The notes below the pieces were generated by a model. The model worked only from the letters and a program-made list of their open reading frames with translations. It searched no databases and was not told the origin of the DNA. The translations under genes were made by a program, and so were the position numbers. DNA of 64,000 nt from DASVUS01 sp036388675. GTDB lineage: Bacteria > Armatimonadota > Abditibacteriia > Abditibacteriales > Abditibacteriaceae. The stretch spans positions 1-64,000 of the forward strand of contig DASVRI010000014.1 of the NCBI GenBank assembly GCA_036388675.1, written 5' to 3'. Within the stretch, counting starts at the first letter, position 1. Every line of letters starts with the position of its first letter. Shown here one piece after another: positions 36,038 through 45,794 of the stretch.

Positions 36038-37195
36038 ATGACATCACTCTTTTCATCCTCGGCGTTTTGGTGCGATGTGCGCGTTCTTGTGGCCGGTCTC
36101 GGGGTGGCGGTGACCCTGTGCGGCCTGACTGGTGCGGCCTCCGCGCAGCCTCAAGAAGCAGCCTCTTCTGCAAACGCGATGATCGTCGGTGCCGATGTCT
36201 CGGTGCTGACTTCGGTTGAACAGGCCGGCGGTGTCTTCTCGCAGAACGGAAAGAAAGAAGACGTTCTTCAATTGCTGAAGCGCAACGGTTTCAATTATGC
36301 CCGGCTGCGTGTTTTTCACACACCCAGCGGGAAAGGCTCCTTGGTCTGCGACATGAACTACGTGCTGCCTCTGGCTCGGCGCATCAAGGACGCCGGGCTG
36401 AAGCTGCTCATTGATTTTCACTATTCCGATACATGGGCTGATCCGGGTAAACAATTCAAGCCCGCCGCCTGGGAGAAACTCAATTTTGAGCAGCTCCAGG
36501 GCGCTGTGTTCGAGTACACGCGTGACGCGGTCGCACAGCTTAAGCGAGCAGGCGCCGCGCCCGACATGATTCAAATCGGGAATGAGATCAACACCGGAAT
36601 GCTGTGGGAAGACGGACGCGCTAATAAGGATGATGCCGGCTGGAAGCGCTTCGCACAGCTCGTTAAAGCCGGCAGGGACGGAGCGCGCGCCGCCCTGGGC
36701 AGTGATTCAAAAGTTCTTTTCATGCACCACGTAGCTGAACCGAAACATATCATCTGGCATTTTGATAACCTGCTCAAGCACGATAGTGGCTTTGACGTGA
36801 TCGGGGTTTCTTACTACCCGTTCTGGCACGGAGACTTAAACGAGTTCAAGCAGCACATGAACGCTATTGCGGCGAAATACAACAAGCCCATCATCATCGC
36901 GGAAACGGCTTATGCCTGGACGGATCAATACTTCGACGAGTATCCCGATGTCTATCATGGCAAGCCCGCACCGGGAATGCCCGCTTATGACAAGGTGGGG
37001 CAGGCGGAGTATTTCCGTCGCTTCATCGCCGCACTCCAGGCCATTCCCAACGGGCACGGCGCCGGGTTCTTTTACTGGGAGCCTGCCTGGCTGCCGTCTA
37101 AAAGCTTCGGATCGCCCGTAGACAACACAACGCTCTTCGACCAGAACGGAGCCGCCCTGCCTGCCCTTGAGGTCATCCACAAGGAAACACGCTGA
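36038..37195 (+). CDS. Secreted GH53 endo-beta-1,4-galactanase
   Basis: 385 residues from ATG 36038 (AAAAGG upstream). A signal peptide ends near AASA-Q (about 33). Single GH53 TIM barrel: GADVSVLTSVEQAGG, NYARLRVFHTP, LLIDFHYSDTWADPGKQ, acid/base E183 in QIGNEINTGMLW, VIGVSYYPFWHG, and nucleophile E289 in IIAETAYAWT. Cleaves beta-1,4-galactan side chains of rhamnogalacturonan I, consistent with the CE12 and GH106-like genes directly upstream. Length typical for the family. Confidence 0.94.
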   Translation: MTSLFSSSAFWCDVRVLVAGLGVAVTLCGLTGAASAQPQEAASSANAMIVGADVSVLTSVEQAGGVFSQNGKKEDVLQLLKRNGFNYARLRVFHTPSGKGSLVCDMNYVLPLARRIKDAGLKLLIDFHYSDTWADPGKQFKPAAWEKLNFEQLQGAVFEYTRDAVAQLKRAGAAPDMIQIGNEINTGMLWEDGRANKDDAGWKRFAQLVKAGRDGARAALGSDSKVLFMHHVAEPKHIIWHFDNLLKHDSGFDVIGVSYYPFWHGDLNEFKQHMNAIAAKYNKPIIIAETAYAWTDQYFDEYPDVYHGKPAPGMPAYDKVGQAEYFRRFIAALQAIPNGHGAGFFYWEPAWLPSKSFGSPVDNTTLFDQNGAALPALEVIHKETR

Positions 37196-38283
37196 AGAAC
37201 GCTTTGCACTTTCCCTATGCTCTTATCACCTCGAATAGTAGGCGCAACGCTGTGGTCGAGGATTACTTCTTTGAGCGCACAGATGGAGCAGGAGCGGCTT
37301 CTTCGGCACCGATGCAGTTGTTCATCTCTGCACGTTTCAGCACAACCGCCAATTGGTTGGAGCGCTTACAAAGCGCACAACGGGCACATGACCGGCTCGT
37401 TGACGCCCAGGCTCGTTGACGCCCAATAACACAAAACTTCAGCCGCAGTTGGGAAGCCGGCGCAATAAGCTCGCGATGTCATTCAAGGTTGGCGTCCGCG
37501 TGACACGCCCGCTCTACGTGCTTCCCCAGATTAAGAAAGTCAACTCCACCAATGGCAGCCTTGCCGAGTATGGCCACAGATGCCCGGGCCATGGCCGATA
37601 ATGGCGATACCTCTCTGCGCGCAGACTGCAACACACTTCGGCAAATGGTGGCGCCGTCAAATCTGAGTGCTCGGGATGCTTCGCTTTGTATCAGCCTGAG
37701 CGAGACGGCCAGCGTGCTGCGCACCTGTCAGATGCTGTTTTGCACAGGCTCCAGCATCTCTTGTAACGAAGACTCTCCAGAAGCCCGCCGCGCAGAGTAC
37801 TCAGGATATCAACACCAACACAACATGTGGTGAAATCAACAGCGTCCAGACTGCTCTTTTTGTAGTAGAGACTTTTGCTTTACGATGGCTGATGTGATGG
37901 TTCCGTTGGCCACTTTTCCGGTTACAATGAGAGCAACAGACTGGTGACGTATCTCAAGATACCCTTGCCGGCAAGCATTTCAAAGCACATCCGACAAGCT
38001 GGGTGGGACGGCTGCCTTCTTGAACAATGCTGAAACGGCCATTGTCGGGATTAGGAAATGGAACGGAGCCGGGGAGGTGATGAGGCCTAAAAATTGTAGA
38101 GAAGTAATTCGTTAGTTGCTACAAAACAATGATGGATGAAGTGACGGACGTCTGAGGTTGTACGGGCGCCAGAGGTTACACAGGTGCCGGAGGTTGTAAT
38201 GGGGGCATAGTTCAAGAGTGATGCCTGCCATTCACCAATTGTCCTTACTCAGTGGGGTTTGCCCTCTATCTTGTGAGACAACC
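37196..38283. other. 1.1-kb region without recognised gene
   Basis: Holds a 15-bp tandem duplication (GGCTCGTTGACGCCCA twice near 37393-37425), GAGTACTC at 37795-37802, and a possibly degraded minus-strand reading frame (37479-37724; the frame is interrupted upstream by a stop at about 37729). No family recognised. Short repeats of GAGGTTGTA near 38152-38200. Confidence 0.4.
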
Positions 38284-39777
38284 ATGATACAAAATGCGTT
38301 AACGGTCATCCTTCCCATCAAGCGCGGCGAAGTCGAAGCGCTGCGCGACACATTGACCCTCATCGGGGACGACATTGAGGATAATCCATACCTCAGTTGG
38401 CAGAGTAGCCCGTCCACCCACTTCGCGCGCTTCGTGATACTGGATCCCGCCAGTCTTGGTGGTTCCGAGGGCAAGGGAGTTCCCTCGCTAAAGAATCATC
38501 CTGTACGTTTGCTTTTTACCAGTAATCACGATGGCAGCTTTGAGAATTACATGCAAGAACTCGTCACCAGGTTCGGTGCGGACATGGAACCGATCTGGAG
38601 CAAATGCGAGGGCTACCCCGTTGGCGCGTCAACCGATGTGCCACAATTCACAAAGTTCATCTCTGACCATTCACACTTGAAACGCAATGCTGCGCCGGAG
38701 GCCTTTTATATAGCCTGTCGCGGCATCACGGTACAAGAAATGTGCCAAAGCATCGCTCTTCGCGAGGCATTCACTAACCTGCTCAGTCTCCCGGAGACGC
38801 ATGACCTGTTGCGCCACCCATCCAGTCTTGTGCCTCGTTCCGCCATGGTGCCTGCCCCATCAACTGCATCGTCCGGGTTTGTTGGCTTGGTAAGTGGGTT
38901 GCTGAGTGGATTGCTTGGCCCGCTGGCAAGTGGGTTGGCGGAATGGGTCGTCGGCATACGAAACGGCCTCAACCCAAACTTGCCGGTGTATTCGCCGGAA
39001 ACGCAGTTGGCCATCGAAGATCGTGTGACGCAAAACCAGATGACGGTCATTGTGCCTATCCGGCGCGACTTCAAAGCGCGGCTCCTGCTGCCGATTATTT
39101 TAGGGGCCGTCAACAAGCTTGGGGCAAAGTCCACGGGTTCTCTCTCCGGGCTGACTACCATCCATTTCGCCCGTTGGGCCATCATCGACGAGGGCAAGAA
39201 CTTGTTCTTCGAGAGCAATTTCGATGGCAGTTGGGAGAACTACATCGATGACTTCGTGGATCGTGCCAGTTTGGGCATGAACGTCATCTGGGGCAACTGC
39301 ACGGGCTTTCCGCGCGGCGGTTGCAAGGACATCGAGTGGTTCAAAAAATACATTCGCGACAACCAGATTCCGGCTCAAGTTTTCTACAGCGCCTATCGTA
39401 ACTCCTCGATCAAAAATAATCTCAATGATTTGCAGGTCGCCCGCACTTTGCAACGGCTGCTCAGTGCAGCCGAGATCGAGCAGCTTCTTAACGGCTCTTA
39501 CCGCCTGACCGACAGCGCCTTGAAACAGTTAATGAGCGAGCCCGCTACCGCACTCTTCATGAGCGGCTCTTACAATCGCGGCGTGGCCCGAGTACTCGCT
39601 ACGCCGCTCCAGGCCGCTCAAGACAGCTCTAAAGGCACGCCTACTCAAAACGGATTAAGCCAGGGCGCGCCACCTGCGGCAATGCCCGGCAGCACAAAGA
39701 AATCGATGCTGTCGCTTGGTCTAGTCGCCGCGCTCGGCTTGCTCTCCCTGTGGCTCGTGCGGCGCAGGAAAGGCTAA
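38284..39777 (+). CDS. Tail-anchored protein with a duplicated domain of unknown function
   Basis: 497 residues from ATG 38284. Two related halves of about 180 residues (about 1-190 and 245-425). Each starts LTVI[L/V]PI[K/R]R, contains HFAR-x4-D, then LF-x-SN-x-DGS-x-ENY, then IW-x-x-C-x-GxP. They are joined by a Gly/Leu-rich hydrophobic stretch (about 198-224). A C-terminal membrane helix (about 475-492) ending in Arg-Arg-Arg-Lys-Gly would anchor it with the domains in the cytoplasm; there is no signal peptide. I do not recognise a named family. The neighbours are a DyP peroxidase and a catalase-like protein, suggesting a partner in haem-dependent oxidation. The start is chosen where homology to the second half begins. 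Confidence 0.75.
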   Translation: MIQNALTVILPIKRGEVEALRDTLTLIGDDIEDNPYLSWQSSPSTHFARFVILDPASLGGSEGKGVPSLKNHPVRLLFTSNHDGSFENYMQELVTRFGADMEPIWSKCEGYPVGASTDVPQFTKFISDHSHLKRNAAPEAFYIACRGITVQEMCQSIALREAFTNLLSLPETHDLLRHPSSLVPRSAMVPAPSTASSGFVGLVSGLLSGLLGPLASGLAEWVVGIRNGLNPNLPVYSPETQLAIEDRVTQNQMTVIVPIRRDFKARLLLPIILGAVNKLGAKSTGSLSGLTTIHFARWAIIDEGKNLFFESNFDGSWENYIDDFVDRASLGMNVIWGNCTGFPRGGCKDIEWFKKYIRDNQIPAQVFYSAYRNSSIKNNLNDLQVARTLQRLLSAAEIEQLLNGSYRLTDSALKQLMSEPATALFMSGSYNRGVARVLATPLQAAQDSSKGTPTQNGLSQGAPPAAMPGSTKKSMLSLGLVAALGLLSLWLVRRRKG

Positions 39778-39988
39778 AGGCGGTTCCGAGAATGATTCAA
39801 ATTACCTTATCTGCCGGTTCCTGCTTGCGATGCTCAAATCGCTTGCGATGCGGATTAACCTTCGCATCTGGAGCAGGAACCAGCCACTAACGCTTCGCAT
39901 AAGACTTTTTTGAGACCGCTTTGAATCTGTATAAGATGCGGTACAGAATGCGGTTTTACAACATCGAAACTCCCTGGAGCACGCTACC

Positions 39989-41512
39989 ATGGCCCAACTC
40001 GAAAAACCTCTGGAAACCCGCGACATTCAAGGCATTCTGCTGAGCGGCTATTTGCATCTTCCATTCTCCAACTATTTGTTCCTGCATGTGAACGACGCTG
40101 CGGCAGCGAGAAGCTGGCTGGAACGCATCATTCGCCTGGTCACTCCGGCCTACTATCCACTTGACTCCAACGGTAAGCCGGAAAAGCCGAAGTGGGCCCT
40201 CAACATCGCGTTTACAGCACCAGGCATCGAAGCTCTGGGCTACTCGGTGGACAATTTTTCACAAGAATTTCAAGAAGGCATCGCCGACAAGAACAAGAGT
40301 ACTAAAAAGAACAAGGATAACCAGGAAGAGGACGGCAATCGCTCAAAACGTTTAGGCGATACCGGCCCCAATAGCCCACAGAACTGGGAAGTGGGCGGCT
40401 ACCAAACTCCACCGGATCAGGTGATCCATATCTGCTTGATGGTGCAGACTCCAACCGAGAATGAGTTAAACACCCAATGCCAGGAGCAGCGTGATCTTTT
40501 GGCGGCGCACAACCTCCATGTGGTGCACGAGGAACCTGGCTACCTGCCGCTCGATGACGGCGTGGAGCACTTTGGCTTTGCCGATGCGATTTCTGAGCCT
40601 GACCTCGTGGGAAGTCCTAAGCGTATAAGAGACACGCAATCTTGCGTTCAGCCGGGCGAATTTATCCTGGGCTACAAAAACGGATATGACCGGCTGCCGA
40701 CCACGCCAACGGTGCCGTCCGAACAAGATCGTCACGACAACCTGCAAGTGGAAGATCATGCGCCCGATCCGGATCATCCAAATGAAGTTCCCCCCAAAGA
40801 CCTGGGGCGTAACGGCACTTACATGGTCTTTCGCAAGCTGCATCAGGATGTCGCTCAGTGGCGTCGCTACTTCATCGAGAGTTTTTCCGATGAAGATCGA
40901 GAGCGGATGGAAGCCAAGTTCATTGGACGTTGGCCCAGTGGCGCTCCTCTGGTGCAATACCCCGATGTGGACCCGTTCAAGGGAGACACCACAGGTCAGG
41001 GCCGCGTCAATGACTTCTGCTATGCAGCCGGCGATGCGGGCGGTTTGCGTTGTCCTCTCGGCGCACACATACGCCGTGTCAACCCGCGCGATTCGTTGGA
41101 AGATGATCCCGCTGAATCCATTAAAAGCGTCAATCGCCATCGCCTGCTGCGACGCGGCGCGCTGTACGGTAAGAAGCTGCCGCCCGGCGTCACCGAAGAC
41201 GATGGCACGCCCCGTGGCGTGCTGTTCCTGGGCGTTAATTCCGACCTGAAGCGGCAGTTCGAGTTCATCCAGCAGACGTGGATTCAACGCCCAAAATTCA
41301 ATGGCCTCTATGATGAGATTGATCCCGTACTCGGCAATCATGGAGATGGCAGCGGTCTCAATAACCTGACCATTCAGAACGATCCGGTGCAGCAGCGGCT
41401 CACCGGCCTGCCCCAGTTTGTCACAGTTAAAGGCGGTGCTTACCTATTTTTGCCGAGCATCGCCGCACTTTGCTTCTTCGCCGACATTAAGAACTCACAA
41501 CCGCAAGAATGA
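39989..41512 (+). CDS. DyP-type haem peroxidase
   Basis: 507 residues. Ferredoxin-like fold motifs: ALNIAFTAPGIEALGY early; EHFGFADAISEP in place of the usual GFxDG (catalytic Asp retained); RNGTYMVFRKLHQDVAQW; proximal haem ligand His360 in LGAHIRRVNPRD; and LLRRGALYG followed by GVLFLGVNSDLKRQFEFIQQTW. No signal peptide. Longer than bacterial A/B types and similar to the class C/D or P-type peroxidases. Probably oxidises phenolics or dyes with H2O2; substrate not shown. Second of three genes in a haem-oxidoreductase cluster. Confidence 0.9.
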   Translation: MAQLEKPLETRDIQGILLSGYLHLPFSNYLFLHVNDAAAARSWLERIIRLVTPAYYPLDSNGKPEKPKWALNIAFTAPGIEALGYSVDNFSQEFQEGIADKNKSTKKNKDNQEEDGNRSKRLGDTGPNSPQNWEVGGYQTPPDQVIHICLMVQTPTENELNTQCQEQRDLLAAHNLHVVHEEPGYLPLDDGVEHFGFADAISEPDLVGSPKRIRDTQSCVQPGEFILGYKNGYDRLPTTPTVPSEQDRHDNLQVEDHAPDPDHPNEVPPKDLGRNGTYMVFRKLHQDVAQWRRYFIESFSDEDRERMEAKFIGRWPSGAPLVQYPDVDPFKGDTTGQGRVNDFCYAAGDAGGLRCPLGAHIRRVNPRDSLEDDPAESIKSVNRHRLLRRGALYGKKLPPGVTEDDGTPRGVLFLGVNSDLKRQFEFIQQTWIQRPKFNGLYDEIDPVLGNHGDGSGLNNLTIQNDPVQQRLTGLPQFVTVKGGAYLFLPSIAALCFFADIKNSQPQE

Positions 41513-41592
41513 CGACCACAGGGTTGATGAAACGGCAAGTGTGGGGTGAGAGGATTCACAAGATTGGAAAATGAGCCGCAAAGGGAGTTCCC

Positions 41593-42666
41593 GTGTCCAC
41601 AAAGCCAAGCCTGGCACGCGGCCAGGAGTATGTGCCGCCAAACGAAGCCGCCGCTATTGAAGAAATCGAACGCATGATCCGCGCTCAGATCGAGCACGAT
41701 TATCCACCGGGGGTGCGTCCGGTGCGGCGCGATCAGCACCCCAAGTCGCACGGTTGTGTCCGTGCCAAGTTCATGGTGGAAGCCGATGTGCCGGAACGAT
41801 TGCGCCATGGTCTATTCAAAGAACCACACACCTATGCGGCCTGGATTCGCTTTTCTTCCAGTTCCTCGCAGCTTCGTCCTGACCTCATGAAGGATGCTCA
41901 TGGCATGGCCATCAAGCTCATCGGGGTCGAAGGTCGCAAGATATTACCCCAGGAAGAAAACGCGACGACCCACGACTTCGTGCTGGCCAACAACCCGGTC
42001 TTTTTCGTGCGCAACACGGCGGATTACGTGACCTTTGTGCGTGCCTTTACCCGGGGCAAGTTAATGTCTTTCTTCTTAGGCTGGAATCCGCTGCGGTGGC
42101 GCCTGCACGAGTTGCGCAACATGATTAATGCAACCCAGAAGCGGGTGTTCAATCCTCTCGAAATCCGCTATTGGAGCCAGACGCCCTATCTGTTGGGGCC
42201 ACACGCCGTTAAGTACTCGGCTAAGTCGCACTCGGCTCCAACCGACCAGTCACCTATATCGTCCGGCCCCGATTTCTTGCAAGAGGCCATGGCGCGGCAT
42301 CTGCAAACACAGGAAGCCGTTTTCGATTTTCTGGTGCAGCTTCAGACAGACCCTATGAAAATGCCGGTGGAAGATGCGACCATTGTCTGGGACGAAGCTC
42401 GTTCGCCCTTTGTCAAAGTCGCGACGATTCGCATTCCGCCGCAGAGTTTTGATTCGCCGGCACAAAGAGACTTCGCTGAAAACCTCTCGTTCACGCCGTG
42501 GCACGCTTTGCCCGAGCATCGGCCTCTGGGCAACACTAATCGTGTCCGGCGCGTCGTTTATGATTCGATTTCCAGAGTGCGTCACAAGAAAAATCAGGTG
42601 CCACGTGAGGAGCCGAATGGACACGAAGTTTTTGATGCCTCGGTTGTTCCTGCGGGCCAACAGTAA
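41593..42666 (+). CDS. Catalase-fold haem protein
   Basis: 357 residues, starting at GTG 41593 with AAAGGGAG upstream. Catalase-related features: distal His53 in HPKSHGCVRAKF, RFSSSSSQLRPDLMKDAHGMAIKL, then THDFVLANNPVFFVRN, and a C-terminal catalase-core segment PVEDATIVWDEARSPFVKVATIRIPPQSFDSP. This is the small catalase-like family (as fused to lipoxygenases in some bacteria), not a classical H2O2-disproportionating monofunctional catalase; it may be a peroxidase or hydroperoxide lyase/isomerase. Lies 80 bases after the DyP gene. Confidence 0.85.
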   Translation: MSTKPSLARGQEYVPPNEAAAIEEIERMIRAQIEHDYPPGVRPVRRDQHPKSHGCVRAKFMVEADVPERLRHGLFKEPHTYAAWIRFSSSSSQLRPDLMKDAHGMAIKLIGVEGRKILPQEENATTHDFVLANNPVFFVRNTADYVTFVRAFTRGKLMSFFLGWNPLRWRLHELRNMINATQKRVFNPLEIRYWSQTPYLLGPHAVKYSAKSHSAPTDQSPISSGPDFLQEAMARHLQTQEAVFDFLVQLQTDPMKMPVEDATIVWDEARSPFVKVATIRIPPQSFDSPAQRDFAENLSFTPWHALPEHRPLGNTNRVRRVVYDSISRVRHKKNQVPREEPNGHEVFDASVVPAGQQ

Positions 42667-42708
42667 GAGATGTTACGCACCTGCCTGGGTTGAATGGAGA
42701 CGCGGCAT

Positions 42709-42867
42709 GTGAAAGTGCCCGACCACGATATGATTGAATCGCTTGAACTGCTCGATGCCATGTCTCGCATCAAAGAAGCTCCGGAGTGCGTTCGGCAATG
42801 TTCTCTACCTGCCGAGCGGCTCCATCACGCCAACGTTGAGCCGGGCGAAACCGCGAACTTCGTATAA
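42709..42867 (+). CDS. Small ORF ending in element B2
   Basis: 52 codons from GTG 42709 (GGAGA upstream) to a TAA that lies in the first bases of element B2. Sequence is soluble and acidic, no family recognised. The stop created at the element boundary suggests the original gene was truncated by insertion. Could also be spurious. Confidence 0.3.
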   Translation: MKVPDHDMIESLELLDAMSRIKEAPECVRQCSLPAERLHHANVEPGETANFV

Positions 42868-43000
42868 ACCTCTTGCATAGGTCTTGGCAACGGCTGTTTT
42901 TCCCAACCGCGACCGTGAGGAAGCGGGCTTGCTGAAGCGAATCAGCCCGTTTCTTCACGGGCGCGGTTGCATAGAAGCGCACTTATGCAAGAGGTCTTAT
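42863..43000. repeat. MITE-like element B2
   Basis: Ends ATAAACCTCTTGCATA (42863) and TATGCAAGAGGTCTTAT (42984-43000). Interior hairpin CCGCGACCGTGAGGAAGCGG against CCGTTTCTTCACGGGCGCGG, GCTGAAGCGAATC loop as in B1. About 90% identical to B1. The 43001-43238 remainder shows no gene. Confidence 0.9.
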
Positions 43001-43238
43001 GAAGCGTCACGCTTTATGCGCTGGTCTTTCAACATCAGGTGCAGTGCCTTCTGCCCGGTGCGTCTTATCGCGCTGAGGACGGCTGATTTTACCTTTAACA
43101 AACCGAGCCGCGCACGATTTTAGTGCGCCCGAAAAGAGGTAATGGCATCCAAAGTCGCATGCTGCTTGGTCGCAATCTTGCTGGCGAATTCTTTTGACAA
43201 CGCAAGTTGACGATGCAAGAGCACGGAGCCGCCTCATT

Positions 43239-45485
43239 ATGAACATTCACTACGACGAAACCCATCGCACATTCCATTTGCAAACGCCGGGCAGCAGCTA
43301 CATCTTGCAAGTAACGGAATCGGGTTATGTGGCGCACATTTACTGGGGAGCGCGGCTGCGCGCTTTAGACCCGGCGCTGCTGTTGGAAAGCGAGCGCGAC
43401 CGCTCGTTTTCGCCGCACAGCGATCCGAGTACTCCGGGCTTCTCTCTCGACACCCTGCCGCAGGAGTTTCCGACTTACGGCACTTCCGATTTTCGCACGC
43501 CCGCGCTGGAAGTGCGACTTTCGGATGGTTCGTCGCTGCTCGATTTGCGTTATCGCACACACCGCATCTTGCCGGGCAAAGCGGCGCTCCCCGGACTCCC
43601 CGCGCTGTACGTCGAAGACGAGGGCGAAGCCGACACGCTGGAACTCGAACTCTTCGACGCCCGAAGCGGTTTGCTGGCGACGCTCTCCTACAGCGTGTTC
43701 GCGGCAGCAAATGCGCTCACCCGCTCGGTTCGCCTGCGCAACGAAGGGTCAGAGCCAATCGAAGTGCTGCGCTGTTTGAGCGCGAGCGTGGATTTTTCGC
43801 ACTCGGAGTTTGAGATGCTGCACCTATCGGGCGCGTGGGCGCGCGAACGCGATGAGTATCGTGCCAGGCTGCGGCCCGGCGCACAAAGCATCGAAAGTCG
43901 GCGCGGCGCGGGCGGACACGAACACAACCCATTTTTCGCCTTGCTCTCGCCCGGCGCGAGCGAAGAGAGAGGCGAAGTTTACGCCTTCAATTTTGTTTAT
44001 AGCGGCAATTTCGTGGGCGGGGCCGAGGTCGCACAGTACTCCACAACGCGAGCGCAAATCGGCCTCAATCCCATCGACTTTTGCTGGCAGCTCGAAGCGG
44101 GCGAAGAGTTCCAGGCCCCTGAAGCCGTGCTGGTTTACAGCCCGTGCGGATTGGGCGAGATGTCGCGCACCTTCCACCGGCTTTATCGCACGCGCCTGTG
44201 TCGGGGCAAGTGGCGCGACCGGGAACGGCCTGTGCTGATCAACTCGTGGGAAGCCAACTACTTCAACATCAGCCAGGAGAAGATGGAGGCGCTGGGTCGC
44301 ACCGCCAGCGAAGCGGGCATCGAGTTGCTGGTGATGGACGACGGCTGGTTCGGCCATCGCGATGACGACACCACTTCGCTGGGCGATTGGTTCGTCCACC
44401 GCGACAAGTTCCCGCACGGGCTGGAGCCGCTGGTGTCGCGCATCAATGCGATGGGACTTGGATTCGGCCTGTGGTTCGAGCCGGAGATGGTCTCGCCCGA
44501 CAGCGAACTTTACCGCGCCCATCCCGATTGGTGCCTGCACGTTCCGCATCGCCGCAGAACGACCAGCCGCAATCAACTGATTCTCGATCTCTCGCGTGCG
44601 GAAGTGTGCGACTTCATCGTTGACAGCGTAAGCAAGATTCTGTCGAGCGCTCCCATTACTTATGTCAAGTGGGACATGAACCGCAACATGACCGAAGTCG
44701 GTTCGGGCGCGCTGCCGCCGCAACGCCAGCGCGAAACCGCGCATCGCTACATGCTGGGCCTATATCGCGTTCTGGAAACGCTGACGCAGAAATTCCCCGA
44801 TGTGCTGTTCGAAAGTTGTTCGGGCGGCGGTGGGCGCTTCGATCCGGGAATGCTCTTTTACATGCCGCAAACCTGGACGAGCGACAACACCGATGCCATC
44901 AGCCGCCTGCGCATTCAGCACGGCACAAGTCTGGTTTATCCGCCGATCAGCATGGGTGCGCATGTGTCGGCCTCGCCCAATCATCAGGTCGGGCGTTCGA
45001 CGCCGCTGTCCACACGCGGCGTGGTTTCGATGGGCGGCAACTTCGGCTATGAACTCGATTTGAACCGCCTATCTGAGGAAGACAGAACGCAGATTCGCCA
45101 GCAGGTCGCGTTTTACAAAACGGTGCGGCCTCTGGTGCAGTTCGGCGAATTGTATCGCCTGCACAGCCCGTTTGAAGCTAATCAGACGGCGTGGATGATG
45201 GTGAGTGACGACCGCAAGGAAGCGCTTGTCTTTTTCGTTCAGGTGCTCTCGGAAGCCAACGCCCCTTTTTCGCGCCTCAAACTCGCGGGATTAGATGCCG
45301 ACGCCGATTACATGGTGCGCGAAGTGTTCTGGGCCGCGCCGCACGCTCGCGCGGGGAAGAAGCCACGGCCAACCGAAGCGCGCATGGGCGGCGATGTGTT
45401 GTGTCACGCAGGGCTTCATCTGCCCAATCGGGGTGGCGACTTCTTTTCCCGAATGTGGCATCTGCGCGCCGTAAATACGGAGTAG
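43239..45485 (+). CDS. GH36 alpha-galactosidase
   Basis: 748 residues from ATG 43239 (CGGAG upstream). N-terminal beta-supersandwich (about 1-330). Central barrel with RPVLINSWEANYFNI, LLVMDDGWFGHRDDD, GLWFEPEMV, nucleophile D479 in YVKWDMNR, CSGGGGRFD, and acid/base D549 in WTSDNTD. C-terminal beta domain. No signal peptide: intracellular cleavage of raffinose-type or galactomannan oligomers. The gene is visibly richer in G+C than its neighbours (runs of GCGCGCG), suggesting separate origin. One GAGTACTC near its start. Confidence 0.95.
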   Translation: MNIHYDETHRTFHLQTPGSSYILQVTESGYVAHIYWGARLRALDPALLLESERDRSFSPHSDPSTPGFSLDTLPQEFPTYGTSDFRTPALEVRLSDGSSLLDLRYRTHRILPGKAALPGLPALYVEDEGEADTLELELFDARSGLLATLSYSVFAAANALTRSVRLRNEGSEPIEVLRCLSASVDFSHSEFEMLHLSGAWARERDEYRARLRPGAQSIESRRGAGGHEHNPFFALLSPGASEERGEVYAFNFVYSGNFVGGAEVAQYSTTRAQIGLNPIDFCWQLEAGEEFQAPEAVLVYSPCGLGEMSRTFHRLYRTRLCRGKWRDRERPVLINSWEANYFNISQEKMEALGRTASEAGIELLVMDDGWFGHRDDDTTSLGDWFVHRDKFPHGLEPLVSRINAMGLGFGLWFEPEMVSPDSELYRAHPDWCLHVPHRRRTTSRNQLILDLSRAEVCDFIVDSVSKILSSAPITYVKWDMNRNMTEVGSGALPPQRQRETAHRYMLGLYRVLETLTQKFPDVLFESCSGGGGRFDPGMLFYMPQTWTSDNTDAISRLRIQHGTSLVYPPISMGAHVSASPNHQVGRSTPLSTRGVVSMGGNFGYELDLNRLSEEDRTQIRQQVAFYKTVRPLVQFGELYRLHSPFEANQTAWMMVSDDRKEALVFFVQVLSEANAPFSRLKLAGLDADADYMVREVFWAAPHARAGKKPRPTEARMGGDVLCHAGLHLPNRGGDFFSRMWHLRAVNTE

Positions 45486-45628
45486 CGCAAGAAGAGCTTT
45501 CTGAATGTAAGACTGCCGTAATAATAACAGCGGAAGCTCCAGTTGTTGCACGGTTTACTCGTTGACGCGGTTCTTTTATCACAGTCGTTGGTAGAGCCTT
45601 TGTCACGCTAAACCGCATGGCGGTTATG

Positions 45629-45672
45629 ATTAGACCTCTTGCACAGAAGCGCACTTGTGCAAGAGGTCTAAT
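45629..45672. repeat. MITE-like element B3, minimal form
   Basis: A perfect 17-bp inverted repeat, ATTAGACCTCTTGCACA (45629-45645) with 45656-45672, separated by GAAGCGCACT. It matches the two ends of B1/B2 joined together, with the inner hairpin deleted. Sits 120 bases before the msrA start. Confidence 0.88.
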
Positions 45673-45794
45673 GTATGAATGGCGTCGCCCTCAAGTTTGA
45701 AAAAGTCGTAAAGTAAAACAGCCGCATCGCAATTACGCATTATCGCAGTTTGCATCAGCGATTTTAGTTGGTCAAAGTTGTAGGAGATCAGGTT

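Noticed and set aside
37479..37724. Minus-strand coding sequence of about 80 residues
   Set aside because: Coding-like composition but interrupted upstream, no ribosome site and no recognised family; reported only as part of the intergenic note.
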